27,166 nt of DNA from Bacillota bacterium (lineage in GTDB: Bacteria; Bacillota; Clostridia; Christensenellales; UMGS416), in the NCBI GenBank assembly GCA_023410875.1, contig JAEYPH010000068.1, forward strand, positions 1 to 27,166. The letters run 5' to 3'. The position numbers and the translations under genes were made by a program. Below the pieces are notes generated by a model, which was not told where the DNA came from, did no database searches, and was given only the letters and a program-made list of their open reading frames with translations. Below, one piece after another: positions 14,066 through 21,998 of this stretch (its first letter is position 1; every line of letters begins with the position of its first letter).

Positions 14066-16342
14066 GTGGAGCAGTGGATTGAAAACAGCTTTTGTACAGG
14101 CTGCGCCGCCTGTGAGAGTGTTTGTCCCAAGGACGCAATTCAAATGCCTTGGGACAAGGATGGGTATTCCCATCCGGTGATTGATGAGGCGGCGTGCATT
14201 GATTGCGGAGCCTGCCGCAATGTGTGCCCTGTGCTGAAACGCCTGAACGGGAAAGAGGACGCGGCGCCGGTAAAGAAGGAAGAACCGGACGTCTATGCCG
14301 CATGGTCTAAGAACTACGGAACTCGCTACAACAGCACATCCGGTGGAGTCTTTTCGGAAATGGCCCTGAAAATGCTACACAAGGGCGCACTGATATCCGG
14401 CGCCATTTATTACGGACCGGATTGCCTTGTAAAGCATAGCGTCGTGGATTCCGAGCAAGGGCTTACTCATATCCGCCAGTCGAAGTACATTCAAAGTGAA
14501 ATTGGCAAAGTATTTCATACCATTGGGACACACTTGGCCAAGGGGAAAACCGTGCTGTTTTGTGGCGCACCTTGCCAGGTGGCGGGGTTGTACGCCTATC
14601 TCGGCAAAGGCCCGGACAATCTGATCACTGTAGATTTTATTTGTCGCGGCGTAAATTCCCCGCTGGCATACCGCGCATGGCTGGACGATCTGGAAAAAGA
14701 GTACGGTGCCAAAGCTACACGCGTATGGTTCAAGAACAAGGAAAGAGGATGGAACAATTTTTCCACAAGGGTGGATTTTTCCAATGGAAGGAAGTACTGC
14801 AAGTCCAGATATGACGATCTGTTCATGCGCGCCTTTCTGCAGTTTAATTTATTCATACGCCCATCCTGCACCCAATGTCAATTCAAGGGGATGCCACGGC
14901 TTGGCGACATCACGCTGGCGGATTTCTGGAAGATTGACAAAGAGTATGATGCGGATTTAGGCACCAGTATGGTGGTTGTAAACAGCGACAAGGGTGCAAG
15001 GCTGTTTGAAGAGACAAAACCGGCGTTGGAGTTCCATCAACGAACCTACGAGGAGGCACTCAAAGGCAATGCGGCCTTGACAACCAGCGCAAAAACGGGC
15101 GCGAAAAGCAGGGAGTTTTTTGAACTTATCCATAAAGGACATCGCTTTGGTGAGGCTTTTAAAATCGTATCGAACGAAGCGAAACCTCTTGTCAGCGTCG
15201 TCATTCCCATGATCAAACGCAACAAAAACTTGCAGGAATGCGTGCAAAGCATCTGCACGCAGGATTATTCGAGGTTGGAAATACTGCTGATCCGTACCAC
15301 GCCGGATGCCATCGCCCAGGCGTGTTGCGAGGAGATCGCCGCAGCCGACTCGCGCATTCGGTACATCTCGATTCAAGGCGACGCAAATATCGCGCGCAAT
15401 ACGGCCATGAGCATTGCCAGAGGTGACTATATCCACTTCTGTACGGGAAATGAGATTCTGACGGAAAGCTTCTATACAAAGTTGATCGCACAGATGGAGA
15501 GCAGCCAGGCGAACATTGCCTGCTTTGGATGGATAGATACAAAAGATGGGACAATGTGCAAAAATGCCTTCAACGGTACCGGCAACTACATTGCCTTCAT
15601 GGACGCCGTTCTATCCGATTGTGGGACGAAAGAAGGCCATGCCGGGTATGGCATCGGTCTATGGAACAAGCTGTTCCGCAGGGACGCGGTTATTTGGGAT
15701 GAAACACCGGTGTCCTTTGAAACCCATGAATATGGGATGACGGATTGTTTCTGGCTGATGGATATTGCGTACAACAGCACCACGGTTCTCTTTACGTCCG
15801 AAGCTATGCTGCGTCGCAGCGACAGCGAATCGCCGGTGCGCGCAAGCCCTTACATGAATTTGCTGGAATTCTTTGCAAAAGAGGCTGCCGCCTTAAGCAG
15901 CGCGGAGAACGCAAGGCCGCATATCTATGAGAAGCTGCGTCGCAGCTGCTTTGACTATGAAATCGAGCTTTTGATCTCGGCCAAAAAGCAGGAGATTCGG
16001 CATATTCACACTCGCTTGCTGGAACATGTGCTCGTTTTTCACGAGGTGCCATGGAGCAAAAAGGAAGTGCTGGATTTCTCTTATCAGAATGCGCAGTTGA
16101 AAGAAGATCGTACGTTCTTGAAAAACAAGGTCAGTCGTTTGGAAAAAGAAGTGGCTGATGTGCGTCGGCAGCTAAAGAAAGACCGTACATTCCTAAAGAA
16201 GAAACTAAACCGTCGTGAACGGGAACTGGCTGATTTGTACTCCAGCAAGCTGGTACGCATCGCGTTGAGATTCCGACATCTCTTTAGAAAGGTACGCAGT
16301 ATTCTACGGAACCTATCCGGGCGTCGACCAGCATCAAGCTGA
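14066..16342 (+). CDS. Fusion: ferredoxin/FrhB-like F420-hydrogenase beta domain + degenerate GT2 domain + coiled coil
   Basis: A 758-residue, three-part protein. Residues 1-56 hold two [4Fe-4S] motifs (C10, C13, C16, C20; C44, C47, C50, C54). Residues about 75-365 are the FrhB/FdhB N and C domains, with LFCGAPCQVAGLYAYLG (164-180), FICRG (191-195) and SCTQCQFKGMPRLGDITLADF (267-287 region). Residues about 374-600 are GT2-like (LVSVVIPMIKRNKNLQECVQ), but the nucleotide-binding DDGSSD is replaced by RTTPDA and the DxD by TGN, so it is probably not an active transferase. Residues 676-725 form a 25-residue coiled-coil unit repeated twice. GTG start with GAGGAG eight bases upstream. FrhB-like proteins beside pyruvyl transferases are common in gut polysaccharide clusters, with role unproven. 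The last ~7 residues are read from a foreign 3' fragment. Confidence 0.9.
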   Translation: MEQWIENSFCTGCAACESVCPKDAIQMPWDKDGYSHPVIDEAACIDCGACRNVCPVLKRLNGKEDAAPVKKEEPDVYAAWSKNYGTRYNSTSGGVFSEMALKMLHKGALISGAIYYGPDCLVKHSVVDSEQGLTHIRQSKYIQSEIGKVFHTIGTHLAKGKTVLFCGAPCQVAGLYAYLGKGPDNLITVDFICRGVNSPLAYRAWLDDLEKEYGAKATRVWFKNKERGWNNFSTRVDFSNGRKYCKSRYDDLFMRAFLQFNLFIRPSCTQCQFKGMPRLGDITLADFWKIDKEYDADLGTSMVVVNSDKGARLFEETKPALEFHQRTYEEALKGNAALTTSAKTGAKSREFFELIHKGHRFGEAFKIVSNEAKPLVSVVIPMIKRNKNLQECVQSICTQDYSRLEILLIRTTPDAIAQACCEEIAAADSRIRYISIQGDANIARNTAMSIARGDYIHFCTGNEILTESFYTKLIAQMESSQANIACFGWIDTKDGTMCKNAFNGTGNYIAFMDAVLSDCGTKEGHAGYGIGLWNKLFRRDAVIWDETPVSFETHEYGMTDCFWLMDIAYNSTTVLFTSEAMLRRSDSESPVRASPYMNLLEFFAKEAAALSSAENARPHIYEKLRRSCFDYEIELLISAKKQEIRHIHTRLLEHVLVFHEVPWSKKEVLDFSYQNAQLKEDRTFLKNKVSRLEKEVADVRRQLKKDRTFLKKKLNRRERELADLYSSKLVRIALRFRHLFRKVRSILRNLSGRRPASS
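16094..16243 (+). repeat. Tandem 75-bp duplication encoding coiled-coil repeats
   Basis: Two in-frame units (16094-16168 and 16169-16243). Both encode QLK(E/K)DRTFLK(N/K)K followed by a charged heptad-like stretch ending ADV or ADL. Nucleotide divergence is mostly at third positions, so the duplication is old and under protein-level selection. Confidence 0.8.
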
Positions 16343-16569
16343 CGTGGGGGACGGTAGCCGGGGCCAGCGGCTATGTCGTGTACCGGGCGACGTCCAGCAC
16401 GGGGGCCTATACGCTGGTGGCAGTCCTACCCAACGGTTCCACGGCCAGCTACAGCAACAACGGCCTCACCACCGGCAAGACCTACTATTACAAACTGCGG
16501 GCCTACCGTACGGTGGGCACGACGAAGGTGTACAGCAACAACAGCACTGTCGTTTCCGCGAAACCGTAA
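16321..16569 (+). pseudogene. 3' remnant of a fibronectin type III-like surface protein gene
   Basis: In the frame ending at TAA 16567-16569 the sequence reads as the last Fn3-like repeat of an extracellular protein: STSIKLTWGTVAGASGYVVY, then TSSTGAYTLV, GLTTGKTYYYKLRAYRTV and STVVSAKP. Family resemblance begins at about 16321; upstream in this frame there is non-matching sequence and a stop at 16285-16287. There is no credible start or RBS, so it is a truncated leftover. Its 5' edge lies inside the C-terminal codons of the FrhB-GT fusion gene, marking the right junction of the AT-rich polysaccharide island. Base composition is GC-rich like the host genes. An intrinsic terminator follows. 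Confidence 0.8.
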
Positions 16570-16602
16570 GGCAAAGGCGTCGCGTCTTGTCTCATCATGA
16601 TC

Positions 16603-16638
16603 AACCCGGCAAGCTGTTTGGCCTGCCGGGTTTGTTTT
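16603..16638 (+). terminator. Intrinsic terminator
   Basis: AACCCGGCA (16603-16611) pairs with TGCCGGGTT (16624-16632) over a 12-base loop, followed by TGTTTTG. It ended the old surface-protein gene and now can end the polysaccharide operon. Confidence 0.85.
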
Positions 16639-16687
16639 GCCCCCTGCTTCCGTGGTAAAATCTCCTCAAGTCAAAAAGGAGATCCGA

Positions 16688-17962
16688 ATGCGAAAACCAT
16701 TCCTGCCCTTTTTCGCCGATCTTGGCGCGTCCTTTTCCAGGGTGCAGGGCAACGCCCGGGTCATCGTGCTCTCGCAGCCCTTCTGGTTTATACCCTTCAG
16801 CCTGTTCTTCCCCTACCTCACGCAGTACATGCTGGCGCTGGGCTTAAGCAACGAGCAGGTGGGTTTGATCAACGCCATCAGTATGATTGTGGGCGTGGTG
16901 CTAAGCCTGTTCGCCGGGTGGGTCACCGACCGGCTGGGGCGGCGGCGCACCACGCTGATTACCGACCTGATCAGCTGGGCCACGGCGGCGGCGCTGTGGG
17001 CGCTGGCGCAGAACTTCGCGTGGTTCGTGGCAGCGGCGGTGGCCAACTCCTTCATACGCATCGTGTCGGTGAGCTGGAACTGTTGCGTCGTGGAGGACAC
17101 GCCGCCGGAGCACCGGCTCAACGTCTTCTGGTGGCTCAACATCATCGGCACGCTGTCGGCGTTTTTCACGCCGCTGATGGCGCTTTTTATGGGCTCCGGC
17201 GACAAAGCCGGCCTCATCGCCGCCATGCGCATCGTGCTGGGTAGCTCCGCTGTGCTGTATGCCGTGAGCTTCTTCGTGCGCCATCGTTATCTGCGCGAAT
17301 CTGCCATCGGCGTGGCGCGCATGCAGGCCTCCCGGGGCACGTCGCCGCTGCGGGCGCTGGCGGAATACCCAAAGCTGTTTGGCCGGGTGCTGGGCAACCC
17401 GCTGCTGCTTTGCTTTTTGTTGATTCGCACGCTGTTCTTCGTGCAATTCAGCATCAAGGGCACTTATCTTTCTGTGGCTGTCGTGCAGGGCATGGGCTTT
17501 GGGCAGGAGATCATCGGCTTTATCAGCCTGGGCGCGGGCCTGGTGATGCTGGCCAGCCAGTTTCTGCTGCTGCCCCGCCTGCAGACGCTATCGCCGCGCA
17601 AGCCGCTGATGATAAGCCTCGCAGCGGTGGGAATGAGCTTCCTGCTGCTGGTGTTCGCGCCGGCGCTCAGCGCGGTTTCGCTGGTCGTCTACATCGCCGT
17701 CAGCTCCGTGGGGACACTGGTCACCAGTATGCTCGTGGATGCGATGACCGCCAACGCCATGCCCGATCATGACCGCTCGGCGCTGCTGGGCGTCATCAGC
17801 ATCCTGATTGTAGGCATCTCCGCGCCGTTCCAATATCTGTGCGGGTGGTTGGCGGATCTGCCGGGCCTGGGTCCGCGGCTGCCGATGCTGGCCATCGTGG
17901 CGCTGTTCGCCGTGAGCATGGCGCTGCTCAGCGGGTCCGGGCTGGGGCGGGAGAAGGCGTAG
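16688..17962 (+). CDS. MFS transporter
   Basis: A 424-residue protein with about 12 membrane segments. The motif A loop is GWVTDRLGRRRTTLITD (near residues 77-93), with a second weaker LLLPRLQTLSPRKPLM loop between the halves. It resembles general MFS permeases for sugars, drugs or metabolites; no substrate-specific motif is seen. ATG 16688 is preferred over the upstream in-frame ATG 16637 because AAGGAG (16676-16681) lies six bases upstream, and the upstream extension would overlap the terminator T-tract. It is GC-rich, like the host chromosome, and is not part of the polysaccharide island. A terminator follows at 17989. No promoter was clearly identified in the short gap after the previous terminator. 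Confidence 0.9.
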   Translation: MRKPFLPFFADLGASFSRVQGNARVIVLSQPFWFIPFSLFFPYLTQYMLALGLSNEQVGLINAISMIVGVVLSLFAGWVTDRLGRRRTTLITDLISWATAAALWALAQNFAWFVAAAVANSFIRIVSVSWNCCVVEDTPPEHRLNVFWWLNIIGTLSAFFTPLMALFMGSGDKAGLIAAMRIVLGSSAVLYAVSFFVRHRYLRESAIGVARMQASRGTSPLRALAEYPKLFGRVLGNPLLLCFLLIRTLFFVQFSIKGTYLSVAVVQGMGFGQEIIGFISLGAGLVMLASQFLLLPRLQTLSPRKPLMISLAAVGMSFLLLVFAPALSAVSLVVYIAVSSVGTLVTSMLVDAMTANAMPDHDRSALLGVISILIVGISAPFQYLCGWLADLPGLGPRLPMLAIVALFAVSMALLSGSGLGREKA

Positions 17963-17988
17963 TAGCAATTCTTCGGTGAAACAAGCAG

Positions 17989-18013
17989 AAACCCGGCCTC
18001 ATTGGCCGGGTTT
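17989..18013 (+). terminator. Bidirectional intrinsic terminator between convergent genes
   Basis: AAACCCGGCC (17989-17998) pairs perfectly with GGCCGGGTTT (18004-18013) over TCATT. It lies between the plus-strand MFS gene and the minus-strand aldo/keto reductase gene; the A/T ends of the stem allow use in both directions. Confidence 0.8.
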
Positions 18014-18091
18014 CTAAGAGATCTTCAATGTCAAAGTAGATAATATTCAGTTGGCATCTCACTAATTGGCGTTCCCCAAAATGGACTCGCA

Positions 18092-18946
18092 TTAAAATAT
18101 GAGATGATCGCGGACCTTTTCCGCCTCTTCCCTGAGCATGGTCCACTCTTCGGGGGATAATGCGTCGGAAAGGCATTCCTCGATGTGATCGAGCATGAAG
18201 TTGAAGTGCTCGAAATCTCCGGGCGGAACCAAAGTTGCCGCCCCTTTGAACAAACCATACTTCATCGCGGCGATTGTCAATGCGTCATTGCCGACGATCG
18301 GCTTGCACCACGACTTGGGATAAACCCGTTCCTCTCCCTCGAACCACCGGCGGTGGACCATTGTCTTCATGGCCAGCAGCCCCGCATTCGTTTCCTTCAC
18401 CCGTTCCGCAATTCGGTCGCCCCAGCCCCGTACAATGCCCAACGCCCAGTTCATCGGGAAGAGCACCGTGTCAAACTGGAACAAATCCATCGCCTGCAAG
18501 GCGATGTCCTCGTTGTGGGTGGAAAACCCGATTTTGCGGATCAACCCTTCGCGCTGTGCCCATAGCAGGGTTTCCATGACGCCGTTGTCACCAAAAGCCA
18601 GGTCAATGTCCTCCTGCGTGGTCATGGCGTGCAACTGATAGACGTCAAAATATTCGGTTCGCAGATGCTCCAGGGAGCGCAGAAGCTCCTCCTTGGAGGG
18701 TTCGGCGCGGCGCTCATGGGTTTTGCAAGCGAGATAAACCGAGCAGCGATAAGGGGAAAGCGCCAGGCCCAGGCGTTCCTCCGCATCGCCATACGATGGC
18801 GCCACATCAAAGTAATTCACGCCCCGTTCGATGGCACAGGAAACGTAGCGGTTGGCGTCCTCTTGCGTCTCTTTCATATTCACAATACCGCCGAATACGA
18901 CCGGGCTGACCTTGTATCCGGTTTTGCCAAGAATTCTGCGTTCCAT
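18092..18946 (-). CDS. Aldo/keto reductase
   Basis: A 284-residue protein of the predicted-oxidoreductase branch of the aldo/keto reductases. The N-terminus RRILGKTGYKVSPVVFGG is typical, and the tetrad is complete: D47 and Y52 in YFDVAPSYG, K75 in YLACKTHER, H106 in DVYQLHAM. Late IGFSTHNED and LVPPGDFEHFN contact the nicotinamide cofactor in the family. No C-terminal ferredoxin motif is present, unlike longer relatives. GAGGGAG sits about five bases before the ATG. Its promoter (19018-19047) has a long spacer filled by a dyad, the layout used by MerR-family activators. It is convergent with the MFS gene. Physiological substrate unknown. Confidence 0.93.
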   Translation of the reverse strand: MERRILGKTGYKVSPVVFGGIVNMKETQEDANRYVSCAIERGVNYFDVAPSYGDAEERLGLALSPYRCSVYLACKTHERRAEPSKEELLRSLEHLRTEYFDVYQLHAMTTQEDIDLAFGDNGVMETLLWAQREGLIRKIGFSTHNEDIALQAMDLFQFDTVLFPMNWALGIVRGWGDRIAERVKETNAGLLAMKTMVHRRWFEGEERVYPKSWCKPIVGNDALTIAAMKYGLFKGAATLVPPGDFEHFNFMLDHIEECLSDALSPEEWTMLREEAEKVRDHLIF

Positions 18947-19017
18947 TCTACTCCCTCTTTCCTAAGAATGTCTGGCTGGTTGCTGGTTTTTCACGGTTCT
19001 CTCGACCTTTTCCTTTC

Positions 19018-19047
19018 AATATAAACCTTCGAGTTACTCTAAGTCAA
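19018..19047 (-). promoter_or_regulatory. MerR-type promoter/operator for the aldo/keto reductase gene
   Basis: On the minus strand TTGACT (19042-19047) and TATATT (19018-19023) are 18 bases apart. The spacer carries a 17-bp dyad (19027-19043), CTTAGAGT and ACTCGAAG around one central base, with a single mismatched pair. Extended spacers containing such dyads are the hallmark of MerR-family control. Confidence 0.65.
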
Positions 19048-19151
19048 TGTTCCTTTTCCTGCGCCCTAATAAAAATTTTCTTTACTTTTACACCAAATTG
19101 CACCTAAAATTGACAGACAAAAATGGCCATACCCGGAGTTTATCAGCTTTC

Positions 19152-20327
19152 ATGCTTCAAAATAGAAAACGGTTTGTCCTCAAGCCCAGCAAAGATGAAA
19201 TCATACTGTATCTCGCTGCGATTGCAGTGTTCCTTTACCCGTATGTGAGCGCTGTGATTGCCGTGGCGGCTGCGGTCTATGCCCTGGCCCGCGAAGATAC
19301 CCGCCGCAGAATTTTGCAGATACCGAAAAGCAAGTGGATTTTGCTTATGCCGGCGGTATTCATTACGATACCTCTGCTTTACGGCAACCGGACCGGGTTG
19401 GCGGCGGCACTGCTGATATATGCCATACTCGTATTCTCGCTCTATCTGCGCAGTGTGATGACGGCCAAGCTGTTTGGCAACATCGTCGGCATACTCTGCG
19501 CATCCAGCATCCTGTGCGCGGCGGTGGCGCTGGCACAGAAGCTGATGAACGCCGGTGTCAGGACGACGGCGATGTTCACCAACGCCAACTATTACGCCTA
19601 CGCGACGGAGCTCATTCTCATCATGGCGTGCCACCGCCTGCCCCGCGCCCGCAGCGGCGGCGCAAGGCTCTTTTACATCGTGGTGCTGTGTGCCAATCTG
19701 TTGACGCTGCTGACCACGGGCTGCCGTTCGGCGTGGGTTTCCGTGGTGTGCGGGCTGACGGTCTTGTTTGCGGTCGAGAAGAACCATAAGGGGCTGGCCG
19801 CCCTGGCGGGCTGCGCGCTGGCGTACCTGCTGCTGGCCATGCGCTTTCCGGACTTGATGTGGAGGGTGGGCGAGCTGAATGTGTCTGGCTCCCTGCGCTT
19901 GCAGATTTGGGAAACCGCGATGAACGCCATCCTTCGCCACCCGCTGTTCGGCCATGGGGCGCTCGCGTATTATTTGATCAGCGGCAAGGAATTCTGGCAT
20001 GCCCACGACCTGTACCTGGAGCTGCTGCTGAGCTTCGGCATCGTTGGCACAGGCATGCTCTTCGTGTATTTTGCCGATGTCTTGCGTCGTCTGGTGGCCG
20101 GCGTCAAGTCGGCGTCCACCGGCGATAAAGGCATCGGCGCCATGCTGCTGGCGCTGGTATCGGCAACGTTGGTCCATGGCCTCACCGACGTCACGGTGAT
20201 GTTCACGCAGACGGGCATCCTGTTTACGCTGCTGCTGGCCGGTGTTGATCTGGTGCAGCAGAGCGCCACGGGGCGCCGGTACAGGCTGAACCTGCGCCCC
20301 GTGCCCTATGTTGTGTATAAGGGTTGA
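19152..20327 (+). CDS. O-antigen ligase / Wzy polymerase family membrane protein
   Basis: A 391-residue protein with about 10-12 hydrophobic segments. Family marks: FTNANYYAYATE (142-153), TTGCRSAWVSV (188-198) with a conserved Arg, SLRLQIWETAMNAILRHPLF (247-266), GHG, and HAHDLYLELLLSFGIVGTG (283-301). These are the Wzy_C features; such enzymes ligate or polymerise lipid-linked glycans on the outer face of the membrane. An ATG 105 bases upstream (19047) is in frame, but that stretch is AT-rich, poorly coding and overlaps the -35 of the divergent promoter, so ATG 19152 is preferred; its RBS (GGAG, 13 bases away) is weak. It is GC-rich, so not obviously part of the nearby island, but may act on its product. 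Confidence 0.82.
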   Translation: MLQNRKRFVLKPSKDEIILYLAAIAVFLYPYVSAVIAVAAAVYALAREDTRRRILQIPKSKWILLMPAVFITIPLLYGNRTGLAAALLIYAILVFSLYLRSVMTAKLFGNIVGILCASSILCAAVALAQKLMNAGVRTTAMFTNANYYAYATELILIMACHRLPRARSGGARLFYIVVLCANLLTLLTTGCRSAWVSVVCGLTVLFAVEKNHKGLAALAGCALAYLLLAMRFPDLMWRVGELNVSGSLRLQIWETAMNAILRHPLFGHGALAYYLISGKEFWHAHDLYLELLLSFGIVGTGMLFVYFADVLRRLVAGVKSASTGDKGIGAMLLALVSATLVHGLTDVTVMFTQTGILFTLLLAGVDLVQQSATGRRYRLNLRPVPYVVYKG

Positions 20328-20330
20328 TCA

Positions 20331-20969
20331 TTACTCTCGAATGAAGTTTGTAAATACACGCGCTTCCTGTTTTGGTGGCAATACACCGGCTTTTCTGGCG
20401 GCTTCCTGACAATGGAGCAGGTAGGCCATGTTCTTGCCCAGCACCCGCATCGTGTACAGCCCCTCGGCGTCTTGGCTCACGTCCCCCGGTCTGCCTCCGT
20501 GTATCAGGTTCCAGTAGCAGGAAGACACCACGGGCATCTCCTGAATGGTAAAGTATTTGTTCATCTGATCGAAGGTTGCGGTGGTCCCGGCCCGTCTGGT
20601 GGATATCACGGCTGCAGCAGGCTTCAGGCGAAACGCCTTGTTTCCATTCCCAACCAACTCCGCGTGGAAAAGCCGGTCCATGAACGACGTCATGTTGCCG
20701 GTGGCGCTCGCGTAATGCACCGGTGTGCCAAATACGTAGCCGTCCGCATCAAGAGCCATTTGATGAAATTCGTTTACGATGTCGTCAATTGCGCACTTGC
20801 CGGCCCGGAAACAGGCAAAGCAGCCTGTGCAACCGCCGATTGGTTTATTCCCGATCCAGAAGATTTCAGTTTCGATCCCTTCCTCGTTCAGCGTCTTGGC
20901 GACTTCGGACAGCGCTGCATGGGTGTTGCCCTCCTTGTGGGGGCTGCCGTTGACCAGAAATACCTTCAT
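20331..20969 (-). CDS. NADPH-dependent FMN reductase / iron-sulfur flavoprotein
   Basis: A 212-residue flavodoxin-fold protein. The FMN phosphate loop is NGSPHKEGNTHAAL (7-20); GTPVHYASATGNMTSFMDR (81-99) contacts the flavin. C47, C50, C53 and C59 form a CX2CX2CX5C pattern like the compact motif that binds a [4Fe-4S] cluster in iron-sulfur flavoproteins, so electron transfer rather than simple FMN reduction is likely. AAGGAG lies seven bases before the ATG. It is the second gene of a two-gene operon: the aldo/keto reductase stop is 17 bases upstream. It converges on the Wzy-like gene with only three bases between the stops. Stress or detoxification role under MerR control is inference. Confidence 0.9.
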   Translation of the reverse strand: MKVFLVNGSPHKEGNTHAALSEVAKTLNEEGIETEIFWIGNKPIGGCTGCFACFRAGKCAIDDIVNEFHQMALDADGYVFGTPVHYASATGNMTSFMDRLFHAELVGNGNKAFRLKPAAAVISTRRAGTTATFDQMNKYFTIQEMPVVSSCYWNLIHGGRPGDVSQDAEGLYTMRVLGKNMAYLLHCQEAARKAGVLPPKQEARVFTNFIRE

Positions 20970-20986
20970 CTTGCGTCTCCTTCTTT

Positions 20987-21835
20987 TTACTTGCCCTTGG
21001 CTCTGTTGGTCAGCATCTCCACGATGGCGGGATCATAATGGGAGAAGAACAGGCTCTCGCCTTCATCCAGCGCGGCGATAGCCTGCATATCCTCCGCGGT
21101 AAGCGTGAAGTCGAATATATTGTAGTTTTGCTCCATGCGTTCCTTGTGAGTGGTCTTGGGGATGACCACCACGCCCCGCTGGATCAGGTAACGAAGTGCC
21201 ACCTGCGCCGCGGACTTGCGATGTTTCGCACCAACATCATTTAGGATGGGGTTCGTAAAAAAGTTCTTGCGCCCCTCCGCGAAGGGGCCCCATGATTCAT
21301 GCTGCACGCCGTACCTGTCCATGATTTCACGGGCCTTGACCTGCTGATGGAACACATGGGTCTCTACCTGGTTGACAGCCGGTGTGACCTTCACGAATTG
21401 GCACAGGTCGATGAGACGGTCCGGGTAGAAGTTGGATACGCCTATGGCACGAATCCTGCCCGCAAGATAGGCTTCCGCCATGGCGCGGTAAGTGCCGTAG
21501 TAATCGTTGAACGGCTGATGGATGAGCAGCAGATCGATATAGTCCGTCCGCAGCTTCCGCAATGATTCCTCAATTGACGCCTTTGCCTTCTCATATCCGC
21601 CGTTGGAAATCCACACCTTCGTGGTCAGAAAAAGCTCCTCGCGGGGCACGCCGCATTTGACGATGGCGTTGCCCACCGCCTCCTCGTTGCCATAGGCTTG
21701 GGCGGTGTCGATGGAGCGATAGCCCACGCTTACGGCGTCCAGCACGCAGCGCTCGCACACATCGTTGGCTACCTGAAATACACCGTAGCCCAGGATTGGC
21801 ATCTTTACGCCATTGTTCAGAGCGACATATTCCAT
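20987..21835 (-). CDS. Aldo/keto reductase (2,5-diketo-gluconate reductase-like)
   Basis: A 282-residue aldo/keto reductase of the AKR5-like group. The tetrad is D43 and Y48 in SIDTAQAYGNE, K73 in LTTKVW, H106 in DLLLIHQP. IRAIGVSNF, PAVNQVETHVF and VVIPKTTHKERM are standard cofactor and barrel motifs. It probably reduces small aldehydes or ketones with NADPH in the cytoplasm. AAGGAG lies eight bases before the ATG. The flavoprotein gene follows 17 bases downstream, and the operon is divergent from a merR gene, with a promoter of 19-base spacer between them (21925-21955). This strongly suggests MerR-activated expression. Confidence 0.95.
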   Translation of the reverse strand: MEYVALNNGVKMPILGYGVFQVANDVCERCVLDAVSVGYRSIDTAQAYGNEEAVGNAIVKCGVPREELFLTTKVWISNGGYEKAKASIEESLRKLRTDYIDLLLIHQPFNDYYGTYRAMAEAYLAGRIRAIGVSNFYPDRLIDLCQFVKVTPAVNQVETHVFHQQVKAREIMDRYGVQHESWGPFAEGRKNFFTNPILNDVGAKHRKSAAQVALRYLIQRGVVVIPKTTHKERMEQNYNIFDFTLTAEDMQAIAALDEGESLFFSHYDPAIVEMLTNRAKGK

Positions 21836-21924
21836 GACGGTATCTCCTTCATTTTTTCAGTGCGTTTCCTGGCGCCGCCGAATACCTCGGACAGTCTTCC
21901 TTGTATGTTCCTTAAATAAGCATT

Positions 21925-21955
21925 ACAATACAACCCGGTAGTAGCTACAGGGCAA
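21925..21955 (-). promoter_or_regulatory. MerR-type promoter/operator for the aldo/keto reductase-flavoprotein operon
   Basis: On the minus strand TTGCCC (21950-21955) and TATTGT (21925-21930) are separated by 19 bases, too long for normal sigma-A use. A 19-bp dyad (21934-21952) with matching CCC-GTAG and CTAC-GGG arms lies across the spacer. This is the classic geometry for a MerR protein that untwists the DNA, and a merR gene lies 44 bases away. Confidence 0.75.
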
Positions 21956-21998
21956 TAGCAATTTGAGAGAATGACATATTTTTTCGGAGGAGTAACTG

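Noticed and set aside
19047..19151. N-terminal 35-codon extension of the Wzy-like gene
   Set aside because: AT-rich, non-membrane and overlapping the divergent promoter's -35; kept only as an alternative start.
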